Source: Lachnospiraceae bacterium (GTDB lineage Bacteria; Bacillota; Clostridia; Lachnospirales; Lachnospiraceae). From it: a stretch of DNA of 64,000 nt. Within the stretch, counting starts at the first letter, position 1. The number at the start of each line of letters is the position of its first letter. Made by a program: the position numbers and the translations under genes. The DNA is taken from NCBI GenBank assembly GCA_902363445.1, contig CABJAB010000002.1, forward strand, positions 248,001 through 312,000, read 5' to 3'. The notes beneath the pieces were generated by a model, which saw nothing but the letters and a program-made list of their open reading frames with translations, ran no database searches and was not told where the DNA came from. Positions 1 to 7,939 of the stretch are shown one piece after another.

Positions 1-641
1 ATGCCAACGGCGTATTTTCTGCCAATGAATATCTGACAAGAAGCAATCTGATGAAAGCAAGACTGGATGATTATGCGACTCCCATGCCTGTAAGCAAAAA
101 AGCAGTCATCGTAGGCGGCGGAAACGTGGCTATGGACGCTGCCAGGACGGCGCTTCGTCTGGGCGCAGAGAGCCATATCGTATATAGGAGAAGTGAAGCA
201 GAACTTCCTGCCAGAGCGGAAGAAGTTCATCATGCAAAAGAAGAGGGCGTAATCTTTGATCTTCTGACCAATCCTGTAGAGATCCTCACGGATGATAAAG
301 GCTGGGTAAGAGGCATCCGCTGCATTCGGATGGAACTTGGAGAGCCTGATGCCTCCGGCAGAAGAAGACCCGTTGCCATCGAAGGTTCTGAGTTTGAAAT
401 CGAGGCGGATGCGGTGATCATGTCACTGGGGACTTCTCCCAACCCTCTTATCTCTTCTACGACGGCCGGTCTGGATGTGAATAAGAGGAAATGTATCGTT
501 GCAGAGGCTGAAACAGGAAAGACCAGCAAAGAAGGCGTATACGCCGGCGGCGACGCCGTTACCGGCGCGGCTACGGTCATCCTGGCTATGGAAGCCGGAC
601 GCGCAGGCGCTAAGGGCATCCATGAATTTTTATCTAAATAA
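1..641 (+). CDS. GltA/NfnB-type NAD(P)-binding flavoprotein, 3' part (truncated by window edge)
   Basis: The reading frame is already open at base 3 and runs to the stop at 641, so this is the C-terminal ~212 residues of a longer protein (the family is ~460 aa). It has a dinucleotide-binding motif (GGGNVAMDAARTALRLGA), the YRRSEAELPARAEEVHHAKEEG stretch and the C-terminal YAGGDAVTGAATVI flavin motif. These are typical of the glutamate synthase small subunit and of NfnB, the large subunit of NADH-dependent ferredoxin:NADP oxidoreductase. In Clostridia the two look almost identical and are told apart by the upstream neighbour, which lies outside the window. It either passes NADPH electrons for glutamate synthesis or bifurcates electrons between NADH, ferredoxin and NADP. 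The family assignment is firm; the choice between the two roles is open. Confidence 0.85.
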   Translation, partial: ANGVFSANEYLTRSNLMKARLDDYATPMPVSKKAVIVGGGNVAMDAARTALRLGAESHIVYRRSEAELPARAEEVHHAKEEGVIFDLLTNPVEILTDDKGWVRGIRCIRMELGEPDASGRRRPVAIEGSEFEIEADAVIMSLGTSPNPLISSTTAGLDVNKRKCIVAEAETGKTSKEGVYAGGDAVTGAATVILAMEAGRAGAKGIHEFLSK

Positions 642-659
642 GGTGTGTGAAGGAGACTT

Positions 660-968
660 ATGATGGTTAAGCATTTAGTGAGCTGGAAGTTTAAGCCGGA
701 AGTGTCCGAGGAGCAGAAAGCAGCTGTTGCGGCGGAGTTCAATGAACGCCTGCAGGCAGTGAAGGCTGTGGCAGAAGGAGTAGTGGACGTAAAAGTGATC
801 GCTCCGCCCCTGCCCACCAGCTCTGTAGACATCGTTCTGGACAGCACCTTCGTATCGGCAGAAGCGTTGGCTGCATATCAGGTACATCCCGGACATGTGG
901 AAGCAGTGGGGGTTTGTGTAAAACCGTACCTGACCGACAGGACCTGCTGTGATTATGAGTGTGAATAG
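660..968 (+). CDS. Dabb (stress-responsive A/B barrel) domain protein
   Basis: A 102-residue protein that is one Dabb domain: an N-terminal MVKHLVSWKFKPEVSEEQK strand and helix, and a C-terminal AYQVHPGHVEAVGVCVKPYL segment with the conserved His-Pro-x-His. These proteins form dimeric ferredoxin-like barrels. Some act in polyketide or aromatic metabolism, but most bacterial members have no known reaction. An AGGAG at about 651 precedes the start; ATG at 660 and 663 are both possible. It follows the GltA-like gene by 18 bases and is closed by the hairpin at 981-1016, so it is probably the last gene of that operon. No function can be assigned. Confidence 0.8.
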   Translation: MMVKHLVSWKFKPEVSEEQKAAVAAEFNERLQAVKAVAEGVVDVKVIAPPLPTSSVDIVLDSTFVSAEALAAYQVHPGHVEAVGVCVKPYLTDRTCCDYECE

Positions 969-980
969 ATAGTGGTAAAG

Positions 981-1016
981 GGCCGCCGGGACGTTAAAGA
1001 CCGGCGGTTCTTTTTC
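981..1016 (+). terminator. Rho-independent terminator after the Dabb gene
   Basis: A perfect 7-bp stem CCGCCGG (983-989) / CCGGCGG (1001-1007) with an 11-nt loop is followed by TTCTTTTTC. It lies between the Dabb gene and araD, and only about 20 bases separate its T-run from the araD start. araD must therefore use read-through or a promoter within the upstream gene. Confidence 0.75.
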
Positions 1017-1037
1017 AACGGAAAAGGAGAAGACAAT

Positions 1038-1727
1038 ATGTTGGAGAAATTAAAAGAAGAAGTATACCGTGCAAACATGGAGCTCCCCCAGTATGGCCTG
1101 GTAGTTTACACATGGGGAAATGTCAGTGCCGTTGACAGAGAGAGCGGCCTGGTGGTGATCAAACCCAGCGGCGTTGATTATGCCACGATGAAGCCGGAGG
1201 ATATGGTTGTTGTGGATCTGGACGGAAAGGTAGTAGAAGGCACGCTCCGTCCGTCTTCCGATACCCCGACCCATGTGGAGCTTTATAAGGCATTTCCGGG
1301 GATAGGCGGTATCGTGCACACGCATTCTTCCTGGGCCACTTCCTGGGCACAGGCCGGCAGGGGAATCCCCTGTTATGGAACGACTCATGCGGATTATTTT
1401 TACGGAGAGATTCCCTGTGCGCGTGTACTGACTAAAGAAGAAGTCGAAAGCGCTTATGAAAAAAATACGGGAAAAGTCATCATTGAGGCCTTTGAAGGAA
1501 AAGATCCCTTGTCCACGCCCGGAGTACTCTGTACCAGCCATGGTCCGTTTACTTGGGGAAAGAATGCGGCAGAGGCTGTCCACAATGCGGTCGTGCTTGA
1601 AGAAGTGGCTAAAATGGCCACTCGCACGGAGATGCTGAATCCAAAAGCGGAGCCGGCTCTTTCTTATATCCAGGATAAGCATTATTTTCGAAAACACGGT
1701 CCTAATGCGACCTATGGCCAGAAGTAG
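1038..1727 (+). CDS. araD: L-ribulose-5-phosphate 4-epimerase (class II aldolase family)
   Basis: 229 residues from the ATG at 1038, which has AAAAGGAGA just upstream; the frame is open further left, but that part is the terminator and has no ribosome site. Family features are the N-terminal [14 protein letters not shown] and KPSGVDY phosphate-binding loops, the zinc-binding [17 protein letters not shown] (His-x-His), and the third His in [10 protein letters not shown]. The enzyme interconverts L-ribulose-5-phosphate and D-xylulose-5-phosphate, feeding pentose or ascorbate-type catabolism into the pentose phosphate pathway. No other pentose genes are adjacent, so the physiological substrate cannot be read from context. 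Related aldolases (fuculose-phosphate aldolase) share the fold, but length and motifs fit AraD best. Confidence 0.88.
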   Translation: MLEKLKEEVYRANMELPQYGLVVYTWGNVSAVDRESGLVVIKPSGVDYATMKPEDMVVVDLDGKVVEGTLRPSSDTPTHVELYKAFPGIGGIVHTHSSWATSWAQAGRGIPCYGTTHADYFYGEIPCARVLTKEEVESAYEKNTGKVIIEAFEGKDPLSTPGVLCTSHGPFTWGKNAAEAVHNAVVLEEVAKMATRTEMLNPKAEPALSYIQDKHYFRKHGPNATYGQK

Positions 1728-1822
1728 ACAGATCCTGCCGTTGCATTAAGATAAAAGATTATCGTATAGAATCTCCTTTCCCTGCGGACAATAAGGGCAG
1801 AAGCGCGGAAAGGAGAAGAGTG

Positions 1823-3262
1823 ATGAAAGAAGACGAGAAAGCGAAACAGTCCATATCTTCCAATATTGGGGATAATATGCAGCTGTTCCATGAACTTCTG
1901 AGAGTGGATACCAACTTCGATGTGGTTTACCGCACCATGAAAATCGGAGGCCGGCAGGCCTGCTTTTATTTTGTGGATGGATTCGTAAAAGATGCGGTAC
2001 TGCAGAGAATCATCCAATATATGTGCGGGATATCCGCGGAAGAATTTCCTAAGGAGGCCCACGAGTTTTCCAAAAAACATCTGCCTTATGGAGAGATCGG
2101 TATTCTGCGGGATGTAGATGAGATCACGACACAGCTTTTAATGGGTATCACCTGCTTGTTCATTGACGGCTATGACGCCTGTTTGACCATAGACTGCAGG
2201 ACATATCCGGCCAGAAGCGTGTCAGAGCCGGGAAAAGAAAAAGTGCTGCGCGGTTCAAGGGACGGATTTGTAGAGACCCTGATCTTCAATACCGCCATGA
2301 TACGGCGCAGGATCCGGGATCCGAAGCTGAGCGTGGAGATCACCCAGGCGGGAAAGAGCTCCCGGACGGACATTGCCATCTGTTATATGGAAGGGCGTGT
2401 GGATACGGAACTTTTGAAGAAGATAAAAAAGAGAATTGAAGATATCCAGGTGGACGCTCTGACCATGAGCCAGGAGAGTCTGGCAGAATGTATATATCCA
2501 TACAAATGGTATAACCCCTTTCCGAAATTCAAATATTCAGAACGTCCTGACACGGCGGCGGCCCAGCTGCTTGAGGGGAATATCATCATTCTGGTGGATA
2601 CGTCTCCTGCAGCTATGATTCTCCCGTCTTCTGTGTTTGATATCATTGAAGAAGCGGATGATTTTTATTTTCCGCCGGTCACAGGCACTTATCTGAGACT
2701 TTCAAGGATGCTGATCACGATTCTCGGAGTGATTCTTACGCCGCTGTGGCTGTTGTTCATGCAGAATCCGGAATGGATTCCCGAGAGTTTTCAGTTTATC
2801 GTGATCAAGGATGCGGTGAATATACCGCTGATCTGGCAGCTGCTCATTTTGGAATTCGCCATTGACGGTCTAAGGCTGGCTTCCCTGAACACGCCCAGTA
2901 TGCTGACGACGCCGCTCAGTGTGATCGCGGCTCTCGTGGTCGGGGAGTTTGCGGCAAATTCCGGTTGGTTCAACTCCGAGACGATGCTCTATATGGCGTT
3001 TGTCGCTCTGTCCAACTACACGCAGTCCAGCTTTGAACTGGGATACGCGCTTAAATTCATGCGTCTGATCCTGCTGATCCTGACGTCGATATTCAATCTG
3101 TGGGGCTTTATCGCCGGCATGCTGATCTTTATCCTGGCAGTGGTAACGAACAAGACTATTGCTGGAAAGAGCTATATATATCCGATTCTCCCGTTCAGCC
3201 TGCGGGAAGTGAAGAGACGATTTCTCCGCGCCCGCCTGACTCCGGGGGAGAAGGACTCCTGA
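1823..3262 (+). CDS. spoVAF: SpoVAF-like GerA-family spore membrane protein
   Basis: 479 residues from ATG 1823 (AAGGAG at 1810-1815; a GTG at 1820 is possible but too close). The N-terminal ~290 residues are the cytoplasmic GerA domain, with FYFVDGFVKDAVLQRI and the GYDACLTIDCRTYPAR / RGSRDGFVETLIFNTAMIRRRI region shared by all GerA proteins. Four to five membrane segments follow at about 295-313, 336-353, 363-379 and 411-442. The FYFVDGFVKD motif and the short length point to SpoVAF rather than a receptor A subunit. SpoVAF works with the SpoVA dipicolinate channel during germination. Here it stands alone with no other spoVA gene beside it, and I expect forespore expression. The GerA family call is certain; the SpoVAF subclass is likely. 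Confidence 0.85.
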   Translation: MKEDEKAKQSISSNIGDNMQLFHELLRVDTNFDVVYRTMKIGGRQACFYFVDGFVKDAVLQRIIQYMCGISAEEFPKEAHEFSKKHLPYGEIGILRDVDEITTQLLMGITCLFIDGYDACLTIDCRTYPARSVSEPGKEKVLRGSRDGFVETLIFNTAMIRRRIRDPKLSVEITQAGKSSRTDIAICYMEGRVDTELLKKIKKRIEDIQVDALTMSQESLAECIYPYKWYNPFPKFKYSERPDTAAAQLLEGNIIILVDTSPAAMILPSSVFDIIEEADDFYFPPVTGTYLRLSRMLITILGVILTPLWLLFMQNPEWIPESFQFIVIKDAVNIPLIWQLLILEFAIDGLRLASLNTPSMLTTPLSVIAALVVGEFAANSGWFNSETMLYMAFVALSNYTQSSFELGYALKFMRLILLILTSIFNLWGFIAGMLIFILAVVTNKTIAGKSYIYPILPFSLREVKRRFLRARLTPGEKDS

Positions 3263-3276
3263 TTTCCGGAATTTTG

Positions 3277-3305
3277 TTGACAAACATTCTCAATTGGCAT
3301 ACAAT
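3277..3305 (+). promoter_or_regulatory. Sigma-A type promoter for feoAB
   Basis: TTGACA (3277-3282), a 17-base spacer and TACAAT (3300-3305): near consensus, with start of transcription expected near 3312. It lies in the gap between spoVAF and feoA. Confidence 0.75.
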
Positions 3306-3314
3306 TCTCATAGA

Positions 3315-3350
3315 ATAGCCCTGGAGGAAGGAATTCCGCACCAGGGCTAT
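3315..3350 (+). repeat. Perfect 10-bp inverted repeat in the feoAB leader
   Basis: ATAGCCCTGG (3315-3324) and CCAGGGCTAT (3341-3350) are exact reverse complements around a 16-base loop that itself contains GGAATTCC. It starts within a few bases of the predicted transcription start and has no T-run after it, so it is either an operator or an mRNA 5' hairpin. It does not resemble the classical Fur 19-mer. Confidence 0.6.
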
Positions 3351-3385
3351 CTGTCAGAATGAACGTCACGGAGGGAATGAGGAGC

Positions 3386-3613
3386 ATGACTCTGACTGAA
3401 GGAAAAATAGGCTGTGTTTATCAAGTTGAGCGTCTGCAGGTAAAGGAAAATGTGACCAGGCGTCTGGAGGCGCTGGGAGTCAATGAACAGACGAAGATCA
3501 CGATTTTAAATAGTAAACGGAATGGTTCGACCATCATCCGCGTGCGGGGAACGAGGCTGGCTTTGGGCCGTCTGATCACCGATGGTATTTTCATAAAGGA
3601 GGTACAGGGATGA
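3386..3613 (+). CDS. feoA: Ferrous iron transport protein A
   Basis: 75 residues from ATG 3386, the usual FeoA length; ATGs at 3359 and 3377 are in frame but would extend the protein beyond family size. It is a small SH3-like protein: an N-terminal LTEGKIGCVYQVERL strand, the VTRRLEALGV helix, and an RVRGTRLALGRLITDGIFI end typical of FeoA. It binds or supports the GTPase or membrane part of FeoB in ferrous iron import. Its last four bases overlap the feoB start (ATGA), so the two are translationally coupled. Transcription is expected from the promoter at 3277-3305. Confidence 0.9.
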   Translation: MTLTEGKIGCVYQVERLQVKENVTRRLEALGVNEQTKITILNSKRNGSTIIRVRGTRLALGRLITDGIFIKEVQG

Positions 3614-5613
3614 AGGCGGCTTCAGATCAAAAAAGCATTACGGTAGGGTTTGTCGGAAACCCAAACTGCGGAAAAACCACATTGTTTAATGCCCTGACAG
3701 GAGCATCCCTTAAAGTGGCCAACTGGCCGGGGGTTACTGTCGAGCGTGTGGAGGGAGAGGCAAAATACAGAGCCCAGAGGATCAAAGTTATCGACCTTCC
3801 GGGCATATACAGCCTGACTTCATACAGTATTGAGGAAAAGGTATCCAGACGGTGCGTCATGGGAGAAGAAGTGGATGTCATCATCAACGTGGTGGACGCG
3901 TCTTCTTTGGAGCGGAACCTATATTTGACGCTTCAGCTTTTGGAGCTTGGAAAACCCGTGATCCTGGCGCTGAATATGATGGATATCGTGGAGGAGCGGG
4001 GACTGGAGATTGATCTTCACCGCTTGCCGGAAATGCTGGGTGGAATTCCCGTGGTTCCGGTGTCCGCGAGGAAAAGGACCGGACTGGAGGTCCTTCTTCA
4101 CGCTGTGGTGCATCACTCCGAGGAGGGGCCTCACAGCCAGGTGATGTTCTATTCCAAAGGGCTGGAAGCCAGGATCGCAAAGACAGAGGACGCCTTGAAA
4201 AAAAAATATGGAGAGCTTTCTGGTGTCAGGTGGCTGGCCATTAAAGAACTGGATTTTGACGAAGAGGTCACGAAAGATTACCCGCTGGATCTGCCCGGAG
4301 TGCTGGATGAATCCTACGAAAAGCAGATCATTAATGAGAAATATGACTACATAGAAGAGATTATGGAAGAGTGTATGGTCAATAAGGAGAAAAAAGCGGC
4401 CAGCACGGAGCGGATTGACCGGTGGATGACGCACCGTATCTGGGGAGTGCCGATATTCCTGGGAATTCTTGCCCTGGTGTTCTTCCTGACTTTTACCATA
4501 GGAGATTTTCTGAAGGGCTATTTTGAAATGGGGCTGGAGTGGTTCTCCGGTCAAATTCTGCTTTTGCTGCAGAATATCGGGGCCGCGGACTGGCTGATAT
4601 CGCTGATCGTAGACGGTATCATTGCGGGAGTGGGAGGTATTCTGACCTTTCTGCCGAATATATTCATCCTGTTCCTTGCCCTCGCTTTTTTAGAGGATTC
4701 CGGGTATATGGCGAGAGTGGCTTATGTGATGGACGATATCATGGGCAGGGTGGGCCTCTCCGGAAAAGCTTTTCTGCCCATGGTCCTGGGTTTTGGCTGC
4801 ACGGTGCCGGCCGTCATGGCGACCAGGGGTCTGGAGAGTGAAAGGGACAGAAGAAGGACTATCCTTATCACGCCGTTCATGTCCTGTTCGGCGAGGCTTC
4901 CGGTCTATGTTCTGTTTGCCAGTGTATTCTTCGGAAATAAAGCCATGTTTGTCGCTTATTCCCTTTATGTCATCGGCGTCCTGATGGCCATCGTTGTCGC
5001 CTTGGTGGTCGACCGCCTGTCGCCAAAAAAGCTGGAAAATGCCCTTCTCATTGAGCTGCCCGAATATAAAACGCCCAATGCCAGGACCATTGCCATCTAT
5101 GTGTGGGAAAAGATCAAGGATTATCTTACCAAAGCGGGAACCACGATTTTTATTGCATCCATTGTACTTTGGTTCGTCCTGAACTTTAATTTTTCCGGAA
5201 TGGTCACAGAGGTGTCCGACAGCTTCGGGGCTATGCTCGGCCATGCCCTTGTCCCGGTATTGGCTCCCGCAGGCCTGGGTGTCTGGCAGATTGCGGTAGC
5301 GCTCATCAGCGGGTTATCCGCAAAAGAGGTGGTAGTATCCAGCTGTTCCGTACTCTTTGGAATCAGCAATATTAATTCGGCTTATGGCATGACCGCCCTT
5401 TCAGGTGCCCTGGGCTCCCAGGGATTCGGCCCGCTGAACGCATATGCGTTTATGCTCTTCTGTCTGCTGTATACGCCCTGTGTGGCGGCTATCGGCACCA
5501 TCAGGAGAGAGACCCATTCTTTGAAGTGGACGGCTGGAATGGTTTTATTTCAGCTGCTTCTGGCGTGGACGGCGGCCGTGCTGGTATATCAGGTAGGAAG
5601 CCTTTTTCTTTGA
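3610..5613 (+). CDS. feoB: Ferrous iron transporter FeoB
   Basis: 667 residues. The N-terminal G domain shows G1 GNPNCGKT (16-23), G3 DLPGIYSL (about 62-69) and G4 NMMD (about 120), followed by the helical GDI-like domain. The C-terminal membrane domain carries two Gate regions (for example MVLGFGCTVPAVMATR and SCSARLPVYVLFASVFF) and the TPCVAAIGTIRRE loop. It imports Fe(II) across the cytoplasmic membrane in a GTP-dependent manner, suited to an anoxic habitat. It is coupled to feoA by a 4-base overlap. No FeoC follows. It is close to the usual size for Clostridia and nothing is missing. Confidence 0.97.
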   Translation: MKAASDQKSITVGFVGNPNCGKTTLFNALTGASLKVANWPGVTVERVEGEAKYRAQRIKVIDLPGIYSLTSYSIEEKVSRRCVMGEEVDVIINVVDASSLERNLYLTLQLLELGKPVILALNMMDIVEERGLEIDLHRLPEMLGGIPVVPVSARKRTGLEVLLHAVVHHSEEGPHSQVMFYSKGLEARIAKTEDALKKKYGELSGVRWLAIKELDFDEEVTKDYPLDLPGVLDESYEKQIINEKYDYIEEIMEECMVNKEKKAASTERIDRWMTHRIWGVPIFLGILALVFFLTFTIGDFLKGYFEMGLEWFSGQILLLLQNIGAADWLISLIVDGIIAGVGGILTFLPNIFILFLALAFLEDSGYMARVAYVMDDIMGRVGLSGKAFLPMVLGFGCTVPAVMATRGLESERDRRRTILITPFMSCSARLPVYVLFASVFFGNKAMFVAYSLYVIGVLMAIVVALVVDRLSPKKLENALLIELPEYKTPNARTIAIYVWEKIKDYLTKAGTTIFIASIVLWFVLNFNFSGMVTEVSDSFGAMLGHALVPVLAPAGLGVWQIAVALISGLSAKEVVVSSCSVLFGISNINSAYGMTALSGALGSQGFGPLNAYAFMLFCLLYTPCVAAIGTIRRETHSLKWTAGMVLFQLLLAWTAAVLVYQVGSLFL

Positions 5614-5627
5614 GAAAAAAGGGCTTT
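5598..5627 (+). terminator. Weak hairpin at the feoB 3' end
   Basis: AAGCCTTTTTCT (5598-5609) can pair, with one bulge, with the AGAAAAAAGGGCTT segment (5613-5626). The feoB stop codon lies at its apex. The bases after it are only moderately T-rich, so termination is uncertain. Confidence 0.35.
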
Positions 5628-5719
5628 CTAATTAAAATAAAATCGTATATAATGGCTGTAGTTTTATAAAGGGGAAGGGTAAACGGGCTGCAGGATGTGG
5701 AATTGACAGAGGTGATGAT

Positions 5720-6457
5720 ATGGCGTATGAAGTATTGAAGAAGATGATTGATGAAAGCCAGAAGATTATGGTGTTCAGCGGCATGGGTATGATACGGGAA
5801 TCAGGAATCGCATACTTTCGGGATGAGCCTTATGCGTATCAGATTGAAGCTGAATACGGTGTGTCGCCGGAAGAACTTTTAAGCGCCCAGTTTTACAACA
5901 GCCGTCCAGGCTCCTTCTACAACTTTTATAAGAAAGAAGTTCTGAGCAGAGGCGGAGAGCCGAATCCGGCCCATTATGCCCTGGCGCGTCTGGAAGCTCA
6001 GAAAAAGAAAGCCGGGGGATATGTGACCGTAGCGACCAGGAGCATATCCGGCATGCATCAGGCGGCCGGAGTGAAAAATGTCATAGAGCTGCACGGAAAC
6101 TTTCACAACAACAGGTGTACCGGATGCGGAAAGGAATTTTCACCGGAGTACATTTTAAAATCTCATGGAATCCCCCACTGTGACAAGTGCCAGAGCGCGA
6201 TCAGGCCGGGCATCCTTCTGGCGGGAGAGATGCTTGACAATGGCCTGATCACTAAGGTGGCCAATGAAACGGAGGCGGCCGATATGCTGCTGGTGATAGG
6301 CACTCATCTGGATGCTTATCTGACCAAGAGGTTCCGTCTTTATTACACCGGGGACAAGCTGGTGCTGATCAACAACGAGACCCATCCAACGGACCGGGAA
6401 GCCGATATGGTAATCTATGAAAAGGTATCGGACGTACTGCCGGAGGTCATTCAATAG
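5720..6457 (+). CDS. Divergent Sir2-like protein with altered NAD-pocket motifs
   Basis: 245 residues, sirtuin-sized, with ordered Sir2 landmarks. Residues 21-34 (GMGMIRESGIAYFR) stand where sirtuins have GAGxSxxSGIPDFR. Residues 106-117 (TRSISGMHQAAG) replace TQNIDGLHxxAG. HG at 125-126 keeps the catalytic His. Zinc Cys pairs are at 133/136 and 154/157. IRPGILLAGEML matches the xRPxVVxFGE motif, and GTH at 194 replaces GTS. The family removes acyl groups from lysine using NAD. Here the Asn and Asp of TQNID are both Ser, and the Asp of GIPDFR is Tyr, so ordinary deacetylation is doubtful. It sits 27 bases before gltX. The fold is clear; activity is unknown. Confidence 0.8.
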   Translation: MAYEVLKKMIDESQKIMVFSGMGMIRESGIAYFRDEPYAYQIEAEYGVSPEELLSAQFYNSRPGSFYNFYKKEVLSRGGEPNPAHYALARLEAQKKKAGGYVTVATRSISGMHQAAGVKNVIELHGNFHNNRCTGCGKEFSPEYILKSHGIPHCDKCQSAIRPGILLAGEMLDNGLITKVANETEAADMLLVIGTHLDAYLTKRFRLYYTGDKLVLINNETHPTDREADMVIYEKVSDVLPEVIQ

Positions 6458-6484
6458 GACTATACAATAGGAAGGACAGCTATC

Positions 6485-7939
6485 ATGGAAAGAGTAAGAA
6501 CAAGGTTTGCGCCGAGCCCTACAGGCAAAATGCATGTGGGGAACCTGCGTACGGCGCTGTATGCTTATTTGATTGCGAAACACGACGGAGGGGATTTTCT
6601 TCTGCGCGTGGAGGATACGGATCAAGAACGTTTTGTGGAGGGAGCCCTGGATATTATTTACCGGACGCTTGAGAAGACGGGGCTTGTCCATGATGAGGGA
6701 CCGGACAAGGACGGCGGCTGCGGCCCCTATGTGCAGAGCGAGAGAAATGCCCGAGGCATCTACCTGAAATACGCGAAAGAACTGGTGGATAAGGGAGAGG
6801 CGTATTACTGCTTCTGTGACAAGGAACGGCTGGATTCCCTTAAGACTGAGGTCGCGGGGAAAGAAATCGTGGTATATGACAAGCATTGTCTGCACCTTTC
6901 CAAAGAAGAAGTAGAAGAAAAGCTGAAAGCCGGAGCGCCCTATGTGATCCGCCAGAACAATCCCACGGAAGGGACGACGACTTTTTCCGATGAGATTTAT
7001 GGGGACATCACTGTGGAAAACTCGGAGCTTGACGATATGATCCTGATCAAGTCAGACGGATATCCCACTTATAATTTTGCCAATGTGGTGGACGATCATT
7101 TAATGGGAATCACCCATGTGGTAAGAGGCAATGAATATCTTTCCTCCTCGCCGAAGTATACGAGGCTGTACCATGCTTTCGGCTGGAAGGAGCCGGTATA
7201 TGTCCATTGTCCGCTGATCACCGACGAACAGCATAAAAAACTGAGCAAGCGCTGCGGTCATTCCTCCTTTGAGGATCTGATCTCTCAGGGCTTTGTGACA
7301 GAGGCAGTGGTGAATTACGTGGCGCTTTTGGGCTGGTGCCCGGAGGAGAACCGGGAAATCTTTTCCCTGGAGGAACTGGTAAAAGCCTTTGATTACCGTC
7401 ATATGAGCAAATCACCGGCAGTATTTGACATTCAGAAGCTTAAATGGATGAACGGCGAATATATAAAGGCGATGGATCCGGATTTGTTTTATGCCATGGC
7501 GGAGCCTTATCTCAGAGAGGCTATTCAGAAACCTCTGGATTTAAGGAAGATCGCACAGATGGTACAGTCGAGGATTGAAGTGTTTCCGGACATCGCGGGG
7601 CTGGTCGATTTTTTTGAAGCCCTTCCGGAATATGATACATCTATGTACGTCCATAAGAAGATGAAGACCACAGAAGAGAGCTCTCTGGCGGTATTAAAAG
7701 AGATTCTGCCGGTGCTGGAAGCCCAGGAGCTTTACACCAATGACGCGCTTTATGGTATCCTCCAGAATTACGCGAAGGAAAAGGGCTGCAAGAATGGCTA
7801 CGTATTGTGGCCGGTCCGTACCGCGGTGTCTGGAAAACAGGTGACGCCTGCCGGGGCTACCGAGATCATGGAGATCATTGGGAAAGAGGAGACGGTTTCC
7901 CGCATACAGAAAGGCATTGAAAAGCTAAGCGCATGCTAA
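6485..7939 (+). CDS. gltX: Glutamyl-tRNA synthetase
   Basis: 484 residues, the usual size. The class I signature is [22 protein letters not shown], with the HIGH-type tetrad HVGN at 17-20, and the KMSKS-type loop is KLSKR at 252-256. The [33 protein letters not shown] block binds the glutamyl-adenylate. It charges tRNA-Glu, and possibly tRNA-Gln in organisms with GatCAB. AGGAAGGA precedes the ATG. The last 7 bases overlap the start of the downstream helicase gene. No T-box leader is visible in the 27-base gap upstream. Confidence 0.96.
   Translation: MERVRTRFAPSPTGKMHVGNLRTALYAYLIAKHDGGDFLLRVEDTDQERFVEGALDIIYRTLEKTGLVHDEGPDKDGGCGPYVQSERNARGIYLKYAKELVDKGEAYYCFCDKERLDSLKTEVAGKEIVVYDKHCLHLSKEEVEEKLKAGAPYVIRQNNPTEGTTTFSDEIYGDITVENSELDDMILIKSDGYPTYNFANVVDDHLMGITHVVRGNEYLSSSPKYTRLYHAFGWKEPVYVHCPLITDEQHKKLSKRCGHSSFEDLISQGFVTEAVVNYVALLGWCPEENREIFSLEELVKAFDYRHMSKSPAVFDIQKLKWMNGEYIKAMDPDLFYAMAEPYLREAIQKPLDLRKIAQMVQSRIEVFPDIAGLVDFFEALPEYDTSMYVHKKMKTTEESSLAVLKEILPVLEAQELYTNDALYGILQNYAKEKGCKNGYVLWPVRTAVSGKQVTPAGATEIMEIIGKEETVSRIQKGIEKLSAC

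Noticed and set aside
1742..1770. Forespore-type promoter (TGCATTA / CGTATAGA) before the SpoVAF gene
   Set aside because: The spacing of about 15 bases and the weak -10 match do not fit the sigma-F/G pattern well enough to annotate.
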